Shown here: positions 36,650-46,654 of the stretch, in pieces
How the letters are laid out: every line of letters begins with the position of its first letter
Numbering within the stretch: the first letter of the stretch is position 1
NCBI RefSeq assembly: GCF_018595685.2
Contig: NZ_CP092334.1
Location: 1,764,001-1,828,000 of the forward strand
DNA: 64,000 nucleotides
Reading direction: 5' to 3'
DNA from: Flavihumibacter rivuli
GTDB lineage: Bacteria > Bacteroidota > Bacteroidia > Chitinophagales > Chitinophagaceae
Translations under genes and position numbers: made by a program
Notes under the pieces: model-generated
Seen by the model: only the letters and a program-made list of their open reading frames with translations
What the model was told of the DNA's origin: nothing
Databases searched by the model: none

Positions 36650-38113
36650 TCAAGACTCCCCTTTCGCCACCTTTTTATTGGCCACTGCCAGGTAATACAG
36701 GGGAATCCCGATCAGTACGATAACCAATCCAAAGGATGAAAATTTGGGTTTTGTAAACAGCAAGGCCACGCACATGGCAGTCGCCAACAAAATATAGATG
36801 GCCGGCAATACCGGGTAACCAAAAGCCTTATAAGGCCTGGGCATTTCGGGTCTCTGCCTCCTCAACCTGAAAATCCCAAGGATGGTCAGGATATAAAAGA
36901 TCAATACCACAAAAACCACATAATCCAGGAGATCGCCATACTTTCCGCTAAGGCAAAGGATACAGGTCCAGATACACTGGATCCAAAGGGCCTTATCAGG
37001 CACCCCATTGCCGTTCAGGAATCCCACCTGGCGGAAAAACAACCCATCCTTAGCCATAGTATAATATACCCTTGCGCCGGCCAATATCAACCCGTTATTG
37101 CAACCAAAAGTTGAGATCATGATCATGATGGCAATCACATCTGTTCCTGCATTCCCAAAGATATTCTTGGATGCTGCAACAGCCACCCGGTCATTCTCTG
37201 CAAAGGCGATCTCATTGAGTGGCAGTACTGCCGTATACATGATGTTCGCTGAAACATAGATTATGGTAACGATCAGCGTGCCCAGGAAAAGGCTAAGGCC
37301 AATATTCCTTTCAGGCCTTTTGATCTCGCCGGCAATGAAGGTTACATTGTTCCATGCATCGCTGCTGAAAACCGAGCCAACCATCGCAGCAGCAATAGCC
37401 CCAACTATCGCAAACCAGCTTTCGTATGATGTTTTCTTTAAGGCTTCCCCGACAAATACCAGGTCATCACCACCTTCTGTTTTCTCCAGTTTCCCAAAAC
37501 TCCAGGCATCAGCCCAGTTACCGTTCCAGATATCTGCCTTTGCAGCAAGCAACAAGCCAAAGATGATCAGTCCAAACAGGGCCAGCAATTTCGCTAAGGT
37601 GAAAGTGGTCTGGATAAGCTTGCCTTCCTTCACCCCCCTTGTATTGATATACGTCAGCAGGACTACCATAATGATGGAAACCAGCTGGGCGGATGATACG
37701 TGCAAATAGGGAAGGTCCACCAGTAACACTTTCTCACTGAGGGAGGGAAACAGGTAGGCAGCGAATTTGGAGAAGGCGACACCTACTGCTGCAATTGTTC
37801 CCGTTTGGATGACCGCAAAAAAGCTCCACCCATAAAGGAACCCAACTAACGGATTGTAGGCTTCTTTCAGGTAAACATACTGTCCACCTGCCTTGGGGAA
37901 CATGGCACTGAGTTCACCATAACTCAATGCTGCCGTAAGCGTCATAAAACCGGTAAGCAGCCAAACAAATACCAACCACCCGGCACTTCCCACATTCCGG
38001 GAAATGTCTGCACTAACAATGAAAATACCTGAACCGATCATGGAGCCCGCAACGATCATGGTGGCATCCAGCAAACCAAGGGTTGGTTTAAAACTAGCGT
38101 TGGAATTGGTCAT
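36650..38113 (-). CDS. APC-superfamily amino-acid permease
   Basis: This 487-residue inner-membrane protein has about 12 helices. The N-terminus shows the APC signature GSMIGSGIFIVSADISRNVG in helix 1, with SYGELSAMFPKAGGQYVYLK and AYNPLVGFLYGWSFF in helices 2-3. It imports or exchanges amino acids, likely by H+ symport or exchange. ATG 38113 (MTNSNAS) is preferred over an in-frame start at 38209 that would add a hydrophobic N-terminal extension not typical for the family. The substrate is not predictable. Its stop is 35 bases before the heptose-kinase start. Confidence 0.88.
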   Translation of the reverse strand: MTNSNASFKPTLGLLDATMIVAGSMIGSGIFIVSADISRNVGSAGWLVFVWLLTGFMTLTAALSYGELSAMFPKAGGQYVYLKEAYNPLVGFLYGWSFFAVIQTGTIAAVGVAFSKFAAYLFPSLSEKVLLVDLPYLHVSSAQLVSIIMVVLLTYINTRGVKEGKLIQTTFTLAKLLALFGLIIFGLLLAAKADIWNGNWADAWSFGKLEKTEGGDDLVFVGEALKKTSYESWFAIVGAIAAAMVGSVFSSDAWNNVTFIAGEIKRPERNIGLSLFLGTLIVTIIYVSANIMYTAVLPLNEIAFAENDRVAVAASKNIFGNAGTDVIAIMIMISTFGCNNGLILAGARVYYTMAKDGLFFRQVGFLNGNGVPDKALWIQCIWTCILCLSGKYGDLLDYVVFVVLIFYILTILGIFRLRRQRPEMPRPYKAFGYPVLPAIYILLATAMCVALLFTKPKFSSFGLVIVLIGIPLYYLAVANKKVAKGES

Positions 38114-38182
38114 AAAGCAGTTATTGGCAGAAAGATAAATAATAAAGTAAATCCCAAGCATCAAGAGGGGATCTAGCCAACA

Positions 38183-38216
38183 AAAAAGGAGAAAGAACCT
38201 TTGCTCCATCTCCTTT
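38183..38216 (-). terminator. Rho-independent terminator after the OmpH gene
   Basis: AAAGGAGA and TCTCCTTT form an 8-bp stem with a 16-base loop, followed on the minus strand by TTTTTTG. It lies just past the OmpH stop. Confidence 0.65.
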
Positions 38217-38241
38217 AGATATATTAGCCCTTTCGGAAGTC

Positions 38242-38832
38242 TTACTTCTTCTTGTATTCCTTGTTAAGACCTTCGATCAGGTCGTCGGTAATATTGTAAA
38301 TAGTATCCTTATAGAACATCAGCTCAGGCTCATAAGAAATAATATAAGAGTATCCCCTTGACTTGTTGAATTCCTTCAGGTACGCTTCGATCTTGGTCTT
38401 GATATTCTTCTTGTAATCCATTTTCAGGTTCTCCAACTGCTGCTCAAGGGTAATTCGGCGTTGCTGGTAATTCTGTTGCATCTGCGCATACTCGCGCTGT
38501 ACAGCATCGGCTTCTGCCTGGCTCATGGTTGCACCTTTCTGTTGCCACTCCCCTATCTTCTTCTGGTAGGAACGCTCCAGAGCGGAAAGTTCGTTATTCA
38601 TAGCCTCCTCCTTTACTTTCAATTGGGCCAATGCATCCTTGAAATATTCATATTTCCCCTGGAGGGAATCAATATCAAAATAAGCAATAGTGAATTGCTT
38701 GTCTTCTGCTGCAGTTTCTGTTTTTGTTGAGGCCTGGTCCTGGCTTTTCTTATCGCCTCCAATACTTTTGAAAATAGCCACACCACTGGCCAGTACAGCT
38801 ACTACGCTTAACACAAGGGAAAGTTGCTTCAT
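38242..38832 (-). CDS. OmpH/Skp-family periplasmic chaperone
   Basis: This 196-residue protein has an N-terminal hydrophobic segment (LSLVLSVVAVLASGVAIF), then a Lys/Gln-rich linker and FTIAYFDIDSLQGKYEYFKD, the start of the OmpH strand. A long coiled coil follows (residues about 65-155, ALERSYQKKIGEWQQKG), then the YIISYEP strand and YNITDDLIEGLNKEY. Skp/OmpH holds unfolded outer-membrane proteins; the Bacteroidota form is often membrane-anchored as this one appears to be. ATG 38832 gives a normal N-terminus; an in-frame start at 38856 is less likely. It lies between a terminator and the end of rpoC. Confidence 0.88.
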   Translation of the reverse strand: MKQLSLVLSVVAVLASGVAIFKSIGGDKKSQDQASTKTETAAEDKQFTIAYFDIDSLQGKYEYFKDALAQLKVKEEAMNNELSALERSYQKKIGEWQQKGATMSQAEADAVQREYAQMQQNYQQRRITLEQQLENLKMDYKKNIKTKIEAYLKEFNKSRGYSYIISYEPELMFYKDTIYNITDDLIEGLNKEYKKK

Positions 38833-38965
38833 GAAATTCGTTTTGATAAATGGCAATATAAGGGGTTTAGTGAGATTGCGGACAGAGTGGTTCTAAATTC
38901 TTTTGAATTTTAACGCTTTAACCACGCTATTCAACCATGTTGCAAACAATAGGCCGCTAAGAAAA

Positions 38966-38994
38966 AAAGTAGGAAGTACATGACTTCCTACTTT
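38966..38994 (-). terminator. Rho-independent terminator of rpoC
   Basis: AAAGTAGGAAGT and ACTTCCTACTTT form a perfect 12-bp stem with a 5-base loop, followed on the minus strand by TTTTTTC. It stands just past the rpoC stop. Confidence 0.9.
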
Positions 38995-39017
38995 CATATT
39001 CATATTTATCCTCAGGA

Positions 39018-42000
39018 TTATTCTTCTTCGTCGAAGTTCATGGCTTCGCGGGTAGTCTGGAGCAGTTCGTACTCTTCCTTGCTGCCTACGATCATGTTTT
39101 CGAACTCGCGCAAACCAGTACCTGCAGGGATCTGGTGACCAGTGATCACGTTTTCCTTCAGGCCCAGCATATCGTCGGTCTTGCCCTGGATAGCTGCGGT
39201 GCTTAACACCTTGGTAGTTTCCTGGAATGATGCTGCGGAGATCCAGCTTTGAACGCCCAGTGAAGCCTTGGTGATACCCAGCAACATCGGATGGGAAGTT
39301 GCAGACTTGGCATCACGGAATTCTACCAGTTTCTTGTCTGAACGACGCAGGATAGAATTCTCTTCACGCAGTTCACGCAAGCTGGTGATCTGGCCGGCAC
39401 GCATCCTGGTGCTTTCACCCGGATCCGTTACTACCTTCTTGTCGAATATCCAGTCATTCTCTTCAATGAATTCAAATTTATCTACAGTATCATCTTCCAG
39501 GAACTTGGTGTCACCCGGATCAACAATAGATACCTTTTTCATCATCTGGCGAACGATCACTTCAATGTGCTTATCGTTGATACGCACACCCTGGAGTCGG
39601 TAAACTTCCTGGATCTCATTTACTACGTATTCCTGTACTGCAAAAGGTCCTTTAATGGCCAGGATATCACTTGGCGCGATCTGTCCATCAGACAGGGCAA
39701 CACCAGCTTTAACGAAGTCACCATCCTGTGCCAGGATCTGGCGCGTCAAAGGAACGAGGTACTTCTTGGTTACACCATCGCGGGCCTCCACAATGATCTC
39801 GCGGTTACCACGCTTGATAGAACCAAATGCCACCACACCATCAATTTCAGAAACGATAGCAGGGTTACCCGGGTTACGGGCTTCAAACAATTCAGTTACA
39901 CGTGGCAGACCACCGGTGATATCACGCAGCTTGCCCAGTACACGGGGGATCTTCACAAGCACCTGTCCGGCTCTCACCTCTGTACCTTCTTCCATGATGA
40001 TGTGAGATCCAACAGGCAGGTTGTATGACTTGATCTCCTTCCCCTCGAGCAGGATAGAAGGGATCTTGGTCTTATCCTTGGTTTCGATTACCACTTTCTC
40101 GCGGTGGCCGGTTTGTTCATCGGCTTCCTCACGGTAGGTGATACCTTCGATAACATTCTCAAACTTAACAGCTCCGGCAATTTCAGCGATGATAACGTTG
40201 TTGAACGGATCCCAGCTACAGATCGGGTCTCCTTTCTTCACCTGCTGACCATCCTTCACAATAAGGGTAGAACCGTATGGGATATTCACCACATTCAACA
40301 AACGGTCATTCTTCACATCCATACAACGGATCTCACCAGTACGGCCGATAACTACCTGCACTTTTTCACCTTCATTGTTCTCGGTGGTTACCGTACGCAG
40401 ACCATCAAACTGCATGGTTCCATCGAACTTGGCATAAAGCGTAGATTCAACAGAAGCAGAGCCCGCAACACCACCCACGTGGAAGGTACGCAGTGTCAGC
40501 TGGGTACCGGGTTCACCGATCGACTGGGCAGCGATGATACCTACTGCATCACCACGCTGAGCAGTATAACCAGTTGCCAGGTTCTTACCATAACACTTAA
40601 CGCACACGCCACGCTTGCTTTCGCAGGTAAGAACGGAACGGATCTCAACAATTTCAATGCCTGCTTCTTCGATGCGGGTAGCGAGGTCTGCAGTGATCTC
40701 TTCACCAGCTGCAACGATCAGCTCTTCGGTCTGGGGATCGTACACATTATGCAGTGAAGTACGACCTTCGATCCTATCTTTCAGCGGTTCAATTACATCT
40801 TCATTATCCTTCAGTGCTGAAGTAGCTATACCACGGAGGGTTCCACAATCTTCTTCAGTGATCACCACATCCTGGGCAACGTCAACCAGACGACGGGTAA
40901 GGTAACCGGCATCAGCTGTCTTAAGGGCCGTATCCGCAAGACCCTTACGGGCACCGTGGGTAGAAATGAAGTAATCCAATACGTTCAGACCACCCTTAAA
41001 GTTGGAAAGGATTGGGTTCTCGATGATCTCGGAACCGGTAGATCCACTCTTACGGGGCTTGGCCATCAGACCACGGATACCAGCCAGCTGCTTAACCTGC
41101 TGCTTGGAACCACGGGCACCTGAATCCAGCATCATGTAAACAGAGTTGAAGCCCTGCTTATCATTAGCCATTTCCCTGATCAGGGTTTCAGTGATACGGG
41201 TATCCACACGTGACCAAATGTCTACGATCTGGTTATAACGTTCGTTATTGGTGATCAGACCCATGTTATAGTTATCCCACACTTCATCAACTTCAGACTT
41301 GGCTTGCTCCAGCAATTCCTCTTTCACCTGCGGGATGATCAAATCCTGCGGGTTGAATGACAAACCACCACGGAAGGCCATACGGAAACCAAGCTGCTTG
41401 ATGTCATCAAGGAACTTGGCAGTCTTTGGCACATTGGTGATCTTAATGATGTCGCCAATGATCTCACGAAGGCTCTTCTTGGTCAGCAGTGCATTCACAT
41501 ACCCTACTTCATGTGGAACAAACTGGTTGAACATCACACGACCAACAGTGGTCTCGATCAGTTTCTTTTCCAGTTCACCAGTTGCGCTGTTACGCACATT
41601 GGTTTTTACCTTGATCCAAGCATGCAGGTCGATACGACCTTCATTATAGGCGATCATCACTTCCTCAGGGGAATAGAAGGCCATTCCTTCACCGCGAACG
41701 GTTTCTGTTTCGGTATTCTTCTTGCCCTTGGTGATGTAATACAGACCAAGTACCATGTCCTGTGAAGGCAGGGTAATTGGTGTACCATTCTGAGGGTTGA
41801 GGATGTTGTGTGAAGACAACATCAGCAATTGTGCCTCCAGGATGGCAGCGTTGCTCAGGGGAACGTGAACTGCCATCTGGTCACCATCGAAGTCCGCGTT
41901 GAACGCCGTGGTTACCAATGGGTGCAGTTGGATCGCTTTTCCTTCGATCAACTTGGGCTGGAAGGCCTGGATTGACAAACGGTGCAACGTTGGGGCACGG

Positions 42001-43313
42001 TTCAACAATACCGGGTGACCTTTCAGGATATTTTCAAGTATGTCCCAAATAACCGGTTCCTTTTTGTCTACCAGTTTACGGGCACTCTTAACAGTTTTTA
42101 CAATACCCCTTTCGATCAGCTTACGGATAATAAATGGCTTGAACAATTCAGCAGCCATATCCTTGGGCAGACCGCACTCGTGCATTTTAAGTTCAGGACC
42201 AACCACGATTACAGAACGGCCGGAGTAGTCAACACGCTTACCCAACAGGTTCTGGCGGAAACGACCTTGCTTACCCTTCAGGACATCTGAAAGGGACTTC
42301 AGGGCCCGGCCACCTTCAGCCTTTACTGCATTTGACTTACGGCTGTTATCGAACAGGGAATCGATGGCTTCCTGCAGCATACGCTTTTCGTTACGCAGGA
42401 TCACTTCAGGGGCTTTGATCTCCAGCAAACGCTTCAAGCGGTTGTTACGGATGATCACCCTGCGGTAAAGGTCGTTCAGGTCGGAAGACGCAAAACGGCC
42501 ACCATCCAGGGGAACCAATGGACGCAGTTCCGGTGGAATGACAGGGATATATTGCATTACCATCCACTCAGGACGGTTGGTGATACGGCTATTGGCATCA
42601 CGGAAGGCTTCTACCACACTCAGGCGCTTCAAGGCATCAGCCTTACGCTGCTGAGATGTTTCGGTAGCTGCAGCATTCCTCAGGTCATAGCTCAACTGAT
42701 CCAGGTCGATCCTGGCCAGCAGGTCATGAACCGCCTCAGCACCCATCTTCGCGATGAATTTGTTGGGGTCCTCATCAGGCAGGTACTGGTTATCTTTTGG
42801 CAGGGTTTCCAGGATCTCGAGGTATTCTTCCTCGGTCAGCAGGTCACCAACATTCTGTCCCTTATCGGTGCGGATACCAGGCTGGATCACCACAAAACGC
42901 TCGTAGTAAACAATGCTCTCCAGTTTCTTGGAGCTCATGCCCAGGAGGTAACCGATCTTGTTGGGAAGGCTCTTGAAGTACCAGATATGTACTACAGGCA
43001 CTACCAACTTGATATGGCCCATGCGCTCACGACGCACTTTCTTCTCGGTAACTTCAACACCACAACGGTCGCACACAATGCCCTTGTAACGGATACGCTT
43101 ATACTTGCCACAGGCACACTCGTAATCCTTAACTGGACCAAAAATCCTTTCGCAGAACAAACCGTCGCGCTCCGGCTTGTACGTACGGTAGTTGATGGTT
43201 TCAGGCTTCAACACTTCACCGTAACTCTTTTCCAGGATTGAATCGGGCGAGGCCAATCCAATCGTGATCTTGGAGAAGTTGGATTTGGGACGATTTTCTT
43301 TTTTGATAGCCAT
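39018..43313 (-). CDS. rpoC: DNA-directed RNA polymerase subunit beta'
   Basis: This 1431-residue catalytic subunit of RNA polymerase is full length for Bacteroidota. The zinc ribbon with [20 protein letters not shown] lies near residues 68-88, and the active-site Mg2+ loop NADFDGDQM is at residues 471-479. Clamp and bridge-helix regions are present, including [20 protein letters not shown]. The C-terminus ends DFDEEE. Unusually, no rpoB gene lies upstream: the neighbour is an unrelated helical protein, with a 344-base gap and rpoC's own promoter-like element. A terminator follows directly. Confidence 0.99.
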   Translation of the reverse strand: MAIKKENRPKSNFSKITIGLASPDSILEKSYGEVLKPETINYRTYKPERDGLFCERIFGPVKDYECACGKYKRIRYKGIVCDRCGVEVTEKKVRRERMGHIKLVVPVVHIWYFKSLPNKIGYLLGMSSKKLESIVYYERFVVIQPGIRTDKGQNVGDLLTEEEYLEILETLPKDNQYLPDEDPNKFIAKMGAEAVHDLLARIDLDQLSYDLRNAAATETSQQRKADALKRLSVVEAFRDANSRITNRPEWMVMQYIPVIPPELRPLVPLDGGRFASSDLNDLYRRVIIRNNRLKRLLEIKAPEVILRNEKRMLQEAIDSLFDNSRKSNAVKAEGGRALKSLSDVLKGKQGRFRQNLLGKRVDYSGRSVIVVGPELKMHECGLPKDMAAELFKPFIIRKLIERGIVKTVKSARKLVDKKEPVIWDILENILKGHPVLLNRAPTLHRLSIQAFQPKLIEGKAIQLHPLVTTAFNADFDGDQMAVHVPLSNAAILEAQLLMLSSHNILNPQNGTPITLPSQDMVLGLYYITKGKKNTETETVRGEGMAFYSPEEVMIAYNEGRIDLHAWIKVKTNVRNSATGELEKKLIETTVGRVMFNQFVPHEVGYVNALLTKKSLREIIGDIIKITNVPKTAKFLDDIKQLGFRMAFRGGLSFNPQDLIIPQVKEELLEQAKSEVDEVWDNYNMGLITNNERYNQIVDIWSRVDTRITETLIREMANDKQGFNSVYMMLDSGARGSKQQVKQLAGIRGLMAKPRKSGSTGSEIIENPILSNFKGGLNVLDYFISTHGARKGLADTALKTADAGYLTRRLVDVAQDVVITEEDCGTLRGIATSALKDNEDVIEPLKDRIEGRTSLHNVYDPQTEELIVAAGEEITADLATRIEEAGIEIVEIRSVLTCESKRGVCVKCYGKNLATGYTAQRGDAVGIIAAQSIGEPGTQLTLRTFHVGGVAGSASVESTLYAKFDGTMQFDGLRTVTTENNEGEKVQVVIGRTGEIRCMDVKNDRLLNVVNIPYGSTLIVKDGQQVKKGDPICSWDPFNNVIIAEIAGAVKFENVIEGITYREEADEQTGHREKVVIETKDKTKIPSILLEGKEIKSYNLPVGSHIIMEEGTEVRAGQVLVKIPRVLGKLRDITGGLPRVTELFEARNPGNPAIVSEIDGVVAFGSIKRGNREIIVEARDGVTKKYLVPLTRQILAQDGDFVKAGVALSDGQIAPSDILAIKGPFAVQEYVVNEIQEVYRLQGVRINDKHIEVIVRQMMKKVSIVDPGDTKFLEDDTVDKFEFIEENDWIFDKKVVTDPGESTRMRAGQITSLRELREENSILRRSDKKLVEFRDAKSATSHPMLLGITKASLGVQSWISAASFQETTKVLSTAAIQGKTDDMLGLKENVITGHQIPAGTGLREFENMIVGSKEEYELLQTTREAMNFDEEE

Positions 43314-43657
43314 AGATTATACTGCAGATTGTGTTTTATGGATCCTACCTAATTGGACACTGGTGGCTGTACATACAAATTCCCGTTCGTTCAGGCCTCA
43401 TTGAAGGCTCAACGAAACAGGTTCATTTTCAATACTTTATATGGAACACACCTAGCTTTCCCAACTTAAATAGTGGGCAAAGATAAGAAACAAGGGGGAA
43501 TAATGAAATGTGAATTTAATTCCCGGGAATTTTAAAGTGCCCGGGGAGCTTGAACCTCCGTTTGGCATTTGCCTGAAACCCAACTGGTGACTCAACAGGT
43601 AATATATAGAATGGGAGTAAGGAAACACTGATAACGCTTCCTGCCTCCCGGTATGGC
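43314..43657. other. 344-base gap upstream of rpoC, with promoter element
   Basis: This gap holds the rpoC leader (about 160 bases) and the 3' end of the helical-protein transcript. CCCGGG (43522-43527 and 43540-43545) can form a weak 6-bp stem with a 12-base loop, possibly part of a terminator for the upstream gene. No further open frame or RNA gene was found. Confidence 0.5.
43478..43485 (-). promoter_or_regulatory. Candidate -7 promoter element (TATCTTTG) for rpoC
   Basis: TATCTTTGC on the minus strand matches the Bacteroidota -7 consensus TAnnTTTG. It sits 165 bases before the rpoC ATG, consistent with rpoC being transcribed from its own start. The -33 box is not clear. Confidence 0.55.
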
Positions 43658-45211
43658 CTATCCCTTTCCTTTGCGGCCCCGTTCATATTTCTTCCTGATC
43701 ACCTCCTGAACCGGGATGCCCTCCACTTTACTTTCCAGCCAGGAGATCACATCCAGGTAGGCAAAGGTCCTGGTTTCATGCGGGTCGTTCTCGTAAGGCT
43801 TGATTTTGGCCAATAACTTCCGGAAAGCTTCCTTGATGGATGCCGGGGAATGCCCGAATGACTTCCTCAGGAATTTGAACATCTCCTCCTCCACCGGGCT
43901 CAGGCTGCCCATCTTGGCCATAAAGCGGTAGACCGATTTGATCAGGTACTCCAGGATATCCACATTGCCCAGCTCATAATGGGCGATCAGGTGCAATAAC
44001 CGGGCATAACACTGCAGGTCGGTCCTCAGGTCAACCTTCCAGTTGATGATCTTCTGGAGGTAGTCAATGGCCTTTTCGTTCTCCCCGCTGCCGAAATACA
44101 GGCAGGCTATCTTGTAATAAAAGATCAGAATCCGGTGGCGGTCGAGTTGTAACTTATATTCCTCCAATTTTTCTTCCAGGTAGGGAACCAGGTCAAGCCC
44201 TTCCGTGAAGGTGCCCCGCAGAAAATACTGGTTGATCCTGGCCTGTTGGAGATAAACAAAGGATTGTATCCTGTTATTATCATTTTCCTGCACAATTGGC
44301 TCCTGGTCCAACTCTTCAAACCTTTTCAGTGTTTTGGCAAAGCCGGCCTCATTCCGAAGGTCGAAATGGGCACTCAACAGGTTATGCAGCCCTTTAATGA
44401 ACTGCAGGGTCTCTACCCGGATCATCTCGGGGTGCTGTTCAAATACATCCACCCATTTCTGGGTATAACGATAATACATCAGGTAATCCTGGCGGATGAA
44501 GGCGTACCAACAATAGGACTGGTAAACATACAAACGTTCGTAAAATCCTTTTCCCTTACCCGCCCCATCGGGAAGATGGCGGGCAAAGAACTTATCCAAC
44601 TCCTCCTCGTCCCTTTTATTCCTCGCATGACCATGCCTGATATACCAGTCATACAACATCAAGGACAGGTTGGAACTGGCACTGGTTAGCTCCAGCGCAC
44701 CCAGTACATGGTCTGCTTCTTCCACCAGGGAGGAGGCCCGGTTCTCACTGCTTCGGGTAATATGAAGGGCTTCGATCTTTTTTTCAAAGAAAATGGCCTG
44801 CAGCTGGAAAGTGATCTGGTTATATTGGCGGGCCATTTCCTTCAGCTTGTCCAGCACTTTCAGGCTTTGCAGGTAAAGGCCCTTGTTATAGAGGATCCTG
44901 GCAAAACCCATCTGTTCATGGAGCTGGATATCAATATTCTGCTCATCCCGGATCAGCCGGAGACTGGATAGTATCTGCCGGTACAAATGGGCCTTCAGGT
45001 TCGACAGTTGCTGCTTTTTGATCCCCTTGGTCCGTTTCAGCAATATCGATTCGTCGTATTCACTCATCTTGTCCAACGCATCAAACAGCTCTATCACCTT
45101 CAGGTTCTCAGCAGCGGTATTCCGGGTCACATAGAGCTTGAAATTCCGCTTTTCAGACTTCTCAAGGGACTTTACCAATTGAAATAAGGCATCTATAGGT
45201 TTGTTGGGCAT
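43658..45211 (-). CDS. Conserved-looking helical protein of unknown function
   Basis: This 517-residue cytosolic protein has no signal peptide and no transmembrane segment. It is nearly all alpha-helical, with Leu/Tyr-rich helix pairs resembling TPR-like repeats (KVIELFDALDKMSEYDESIL, FYYKIACLYFGSGENEKAID). The start has IDALFQLVKSLEKSEKRNFKL and the end is basic (KKYERGRKGKG). I do not recognise a named family. It may be a scaffold or binding protein. It sits upstream of rpoC in the same direction, but with a large gap and no sign of co-transcription. Confidence 0.6.
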   Translation of the reverse strand: MPNKPIDALFQLVKSLEKSEKRNFKLYVTRNTAAENLKVIELFDALDKMSEYDESILLKRTKGIKKQQLSNLKAHLYRQILSSLRLIRDEQNIDIQLHEQMGFARILYNKGLYLQSLKVLDKLKEMARQYNQITFQLQAIFFEKKIEALHITRSSENRASSLVEEADHVLGALELTSASSNLSLMLYDWYIRHGHARNKRDEEELDKFFARHLPDGAGKGKGFYERLYVYQSYCWYAFIRQDYLMYYRYTQKWVDVFEQHPEMIRVETLQFIKGLHNLLSAHFDLRNEAGFAKTLKRFEELDQEPIVQENDNNRIQSFVYLQQARINQYFLRGTFTEGLDLVPYLEEKLEEYKLQLDRHRILIFYYKIACLYFGSGENEKAIDYLQKIINWKVDLRTDLQCYARLLHLIAHYELGNVDILEYLIKSVYRFMAKMGSLSPVEEEMFKFLRKSFGHSPASIKEAFRKLLAKIKPYENDPHETRTFAYLDVISWLESKVEGIPVQEVIRKKYERGRKGKG

Positions 45212-45360
45212 CGTAATTCCGGGAATTTAAAACCCTTTACCAGCCTGCATTACAGGTCAAAAACAAGGGTTTACGGACTGTAATATACGGGGCATTTTGA
45301 TTTCTTCTGCCATTTATTGGGTGGTACTTTCGAAGTGCAGGTCCTTGTATTTGTCCCCAT

Positions 45361-45396
45361 AGCAAGCAAAACGAAAATACTTGGCCTGCTTTTTTT
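45361..45396 (+). terminator. Terminator-like hairpin in the leuA leader
   Basis: AGCAaGC and GCcTGCT can pair with one mismatch around a long loop, followed by TTTTTTT, 18 bases before the leuA ATG. No leader peptide with leucine codons is visible upstream. It may be a weak attenuator or chance. Confidence 0.3.
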
Positions 45397-45413
45397 ATCA
45401 AATCACCATCCAC

Positions 45414-46583
45414 ATGAATAATAGGATATTCATATTTGACACTACACTTCGCGATGGCGAACAAGTACCCGGTTGCAAGCTAAATAAGAAAGAAAAGATT
45501 GAACTGGCCCTCGAATTGGAAGCCCTTGGAGTTGATATCCTGGAAGCAGGATTCCCCATCTCCTCGCCAGGCGATTTCGATGCGGTCAATGAAATTGCCA
45601 AACTCGTTAAAAATGCCACTGTTTGCGGCCTGAGCCGTGCAGTGCAAAAAGATATTGAGGTAGCCGCGGAAGCACTGAAGCCTGCTGCACGCAAGCGTAT
45701 CCATACCGGGATCGGCACTTCTGACTACCACATCAAGGCAAAATTCAATTCTACCAGGGAAGATATCCTCCAGCGCGCCATCCAGTGCGTGAAATGGGCA
45801 AGGAACTTCACGGATGATGTGGAATTTTATGCAGAAGATGCAGGGCGTACAGACAATGAATACCTGGCCAGGGTGGTAGAAGCTGTAATTGCTGCCGGTG
45901 CAACCACCGTGAATATACCTGATACCACCGGCTATTGCCTTCCCCACCAGTATGGTGAGAAAATAGCCTACCTCATCAATAATGTCCCCAATGTGGATAA
46001 GGCAGTCCTCTCCTGCCATTGCCATAATGACCTTGGACTGGCCACTGCCAACTCCATTGCCGGAGTGATCGCAGGGGCACGCCAGATCGAGTGCACCATC
46101 AATGGCCTCGGTGAAAGGGCTGGAAACACTTCACTTGAAGAAGTGGTGATGATCCTGAAACAACACCAATCCACCCTGGGCTTCCATACCAATATCAATG
46201 CCCGTCAACTGAATCCCATGAGCAGGAAGGTTTCCGAAACCATGCGTATGCCGGTTCAGCCAAACAAGGCGATCGTTGGGGCCAATGCCTTCTCCCATTC
46301 TTCCGGTATCCACCAGGACGGTTTCCTCAAGGACACCCAGACCTACGAGATCATTGCACCCGAAGAAGTTGGGGCCGAAAGCAGCAAGATCGTATTGACC
46401 GCCCGGAGCGGCAGGAGCGCCCTTGCCTATCGTTTCCAGAAACTAGGCTACGCGTTCACCCGTAATGACATTGACGTATTGTATGAAAAGTTCCTGCAGG
46501 TAGCAGATACCAAAAAGGAAGTGAGTGATGATGACCTGGTTGCGTTGGCAACAGCTCACCAACCTATCCCGGTTGAAGCATAA
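45414..46583 (+). CDS. leuA: 2-isopropylmalate synthase, short form lacking the C-terminal regulatory domain
   Basis: This 389-residue enzyme condenses acetyl-CoA with 2-ketoisovalerate, the first step of leucine synthesis. The TIM-barrel signature is complete: [16 protein letters not shown] at the start, FAEDAGRT-type FYAEDAGRT, and the metal-binding [27 protein letters not shown] and HSSGIHQDG follow. The E. coli enzyme continues for about 120 residues with the leucine-binding LeuA dimer domain, but this protein ends just after the linker ([11 protein letters not shown]). It may thus escape feedback inhibition. The ATG at 45414 is preferred over an upstream in-frame start. It lies 71 bases before leuB. 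Confidence 0.93.
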   Translation: MNNRIFIFDTTLRDGEQVPGCKLNKKEKIELALELEALGVDILEAGFPISSPGDFDAVNEIAKLVKNATVCGLSRAVQKDIEVAAEALKPAARKRIHTGIGTSDYHIKAKFNSTREDILQRAIQCVKWARNFTDDVEFYAEDAGRTDNEYLARVVEAVIAAGATTVNIPDTTGYCLPHQYGEKIAYLINNVPNVDKAVLSCHCHNDLGLATANSIAGVIAGARQIECTINGLGERAGNTSLEEVVMILKQHQSTLGFHTNINARQLNPMSRKVSETMRMPVQPNKAIVGANAFSHSSGIHQDGFLKDTQTYEIIAPEEVGAESSKIVLTARSGRSALAYRFQKLGYAFTRNDIDVLYEKFLQVADTKKEVSDDDLVALATAHQPIPVEA

Positions 46584-46654
46584 TAAATAACAGTATTGAT
46601 TGAACACCCCTATTGAAAACAAATTATTAAACCGAATCTAAAAGTCAGCTTGCT

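Noticed and set aside
39268..43241. Several plus-strand open frames of 100-230 codons within rpoC
   Set aside because: They are antisense shadows of rpoC with no family features.
43540..43570. Minus-strand GGTTCAAGCTCCCCGGGCAC resembling a tRNA T-arm and acceptor end
   Set aside because: No matching 5' acceptor, D-arm or anticodon stem was found on either side, so it is not a tRNA.
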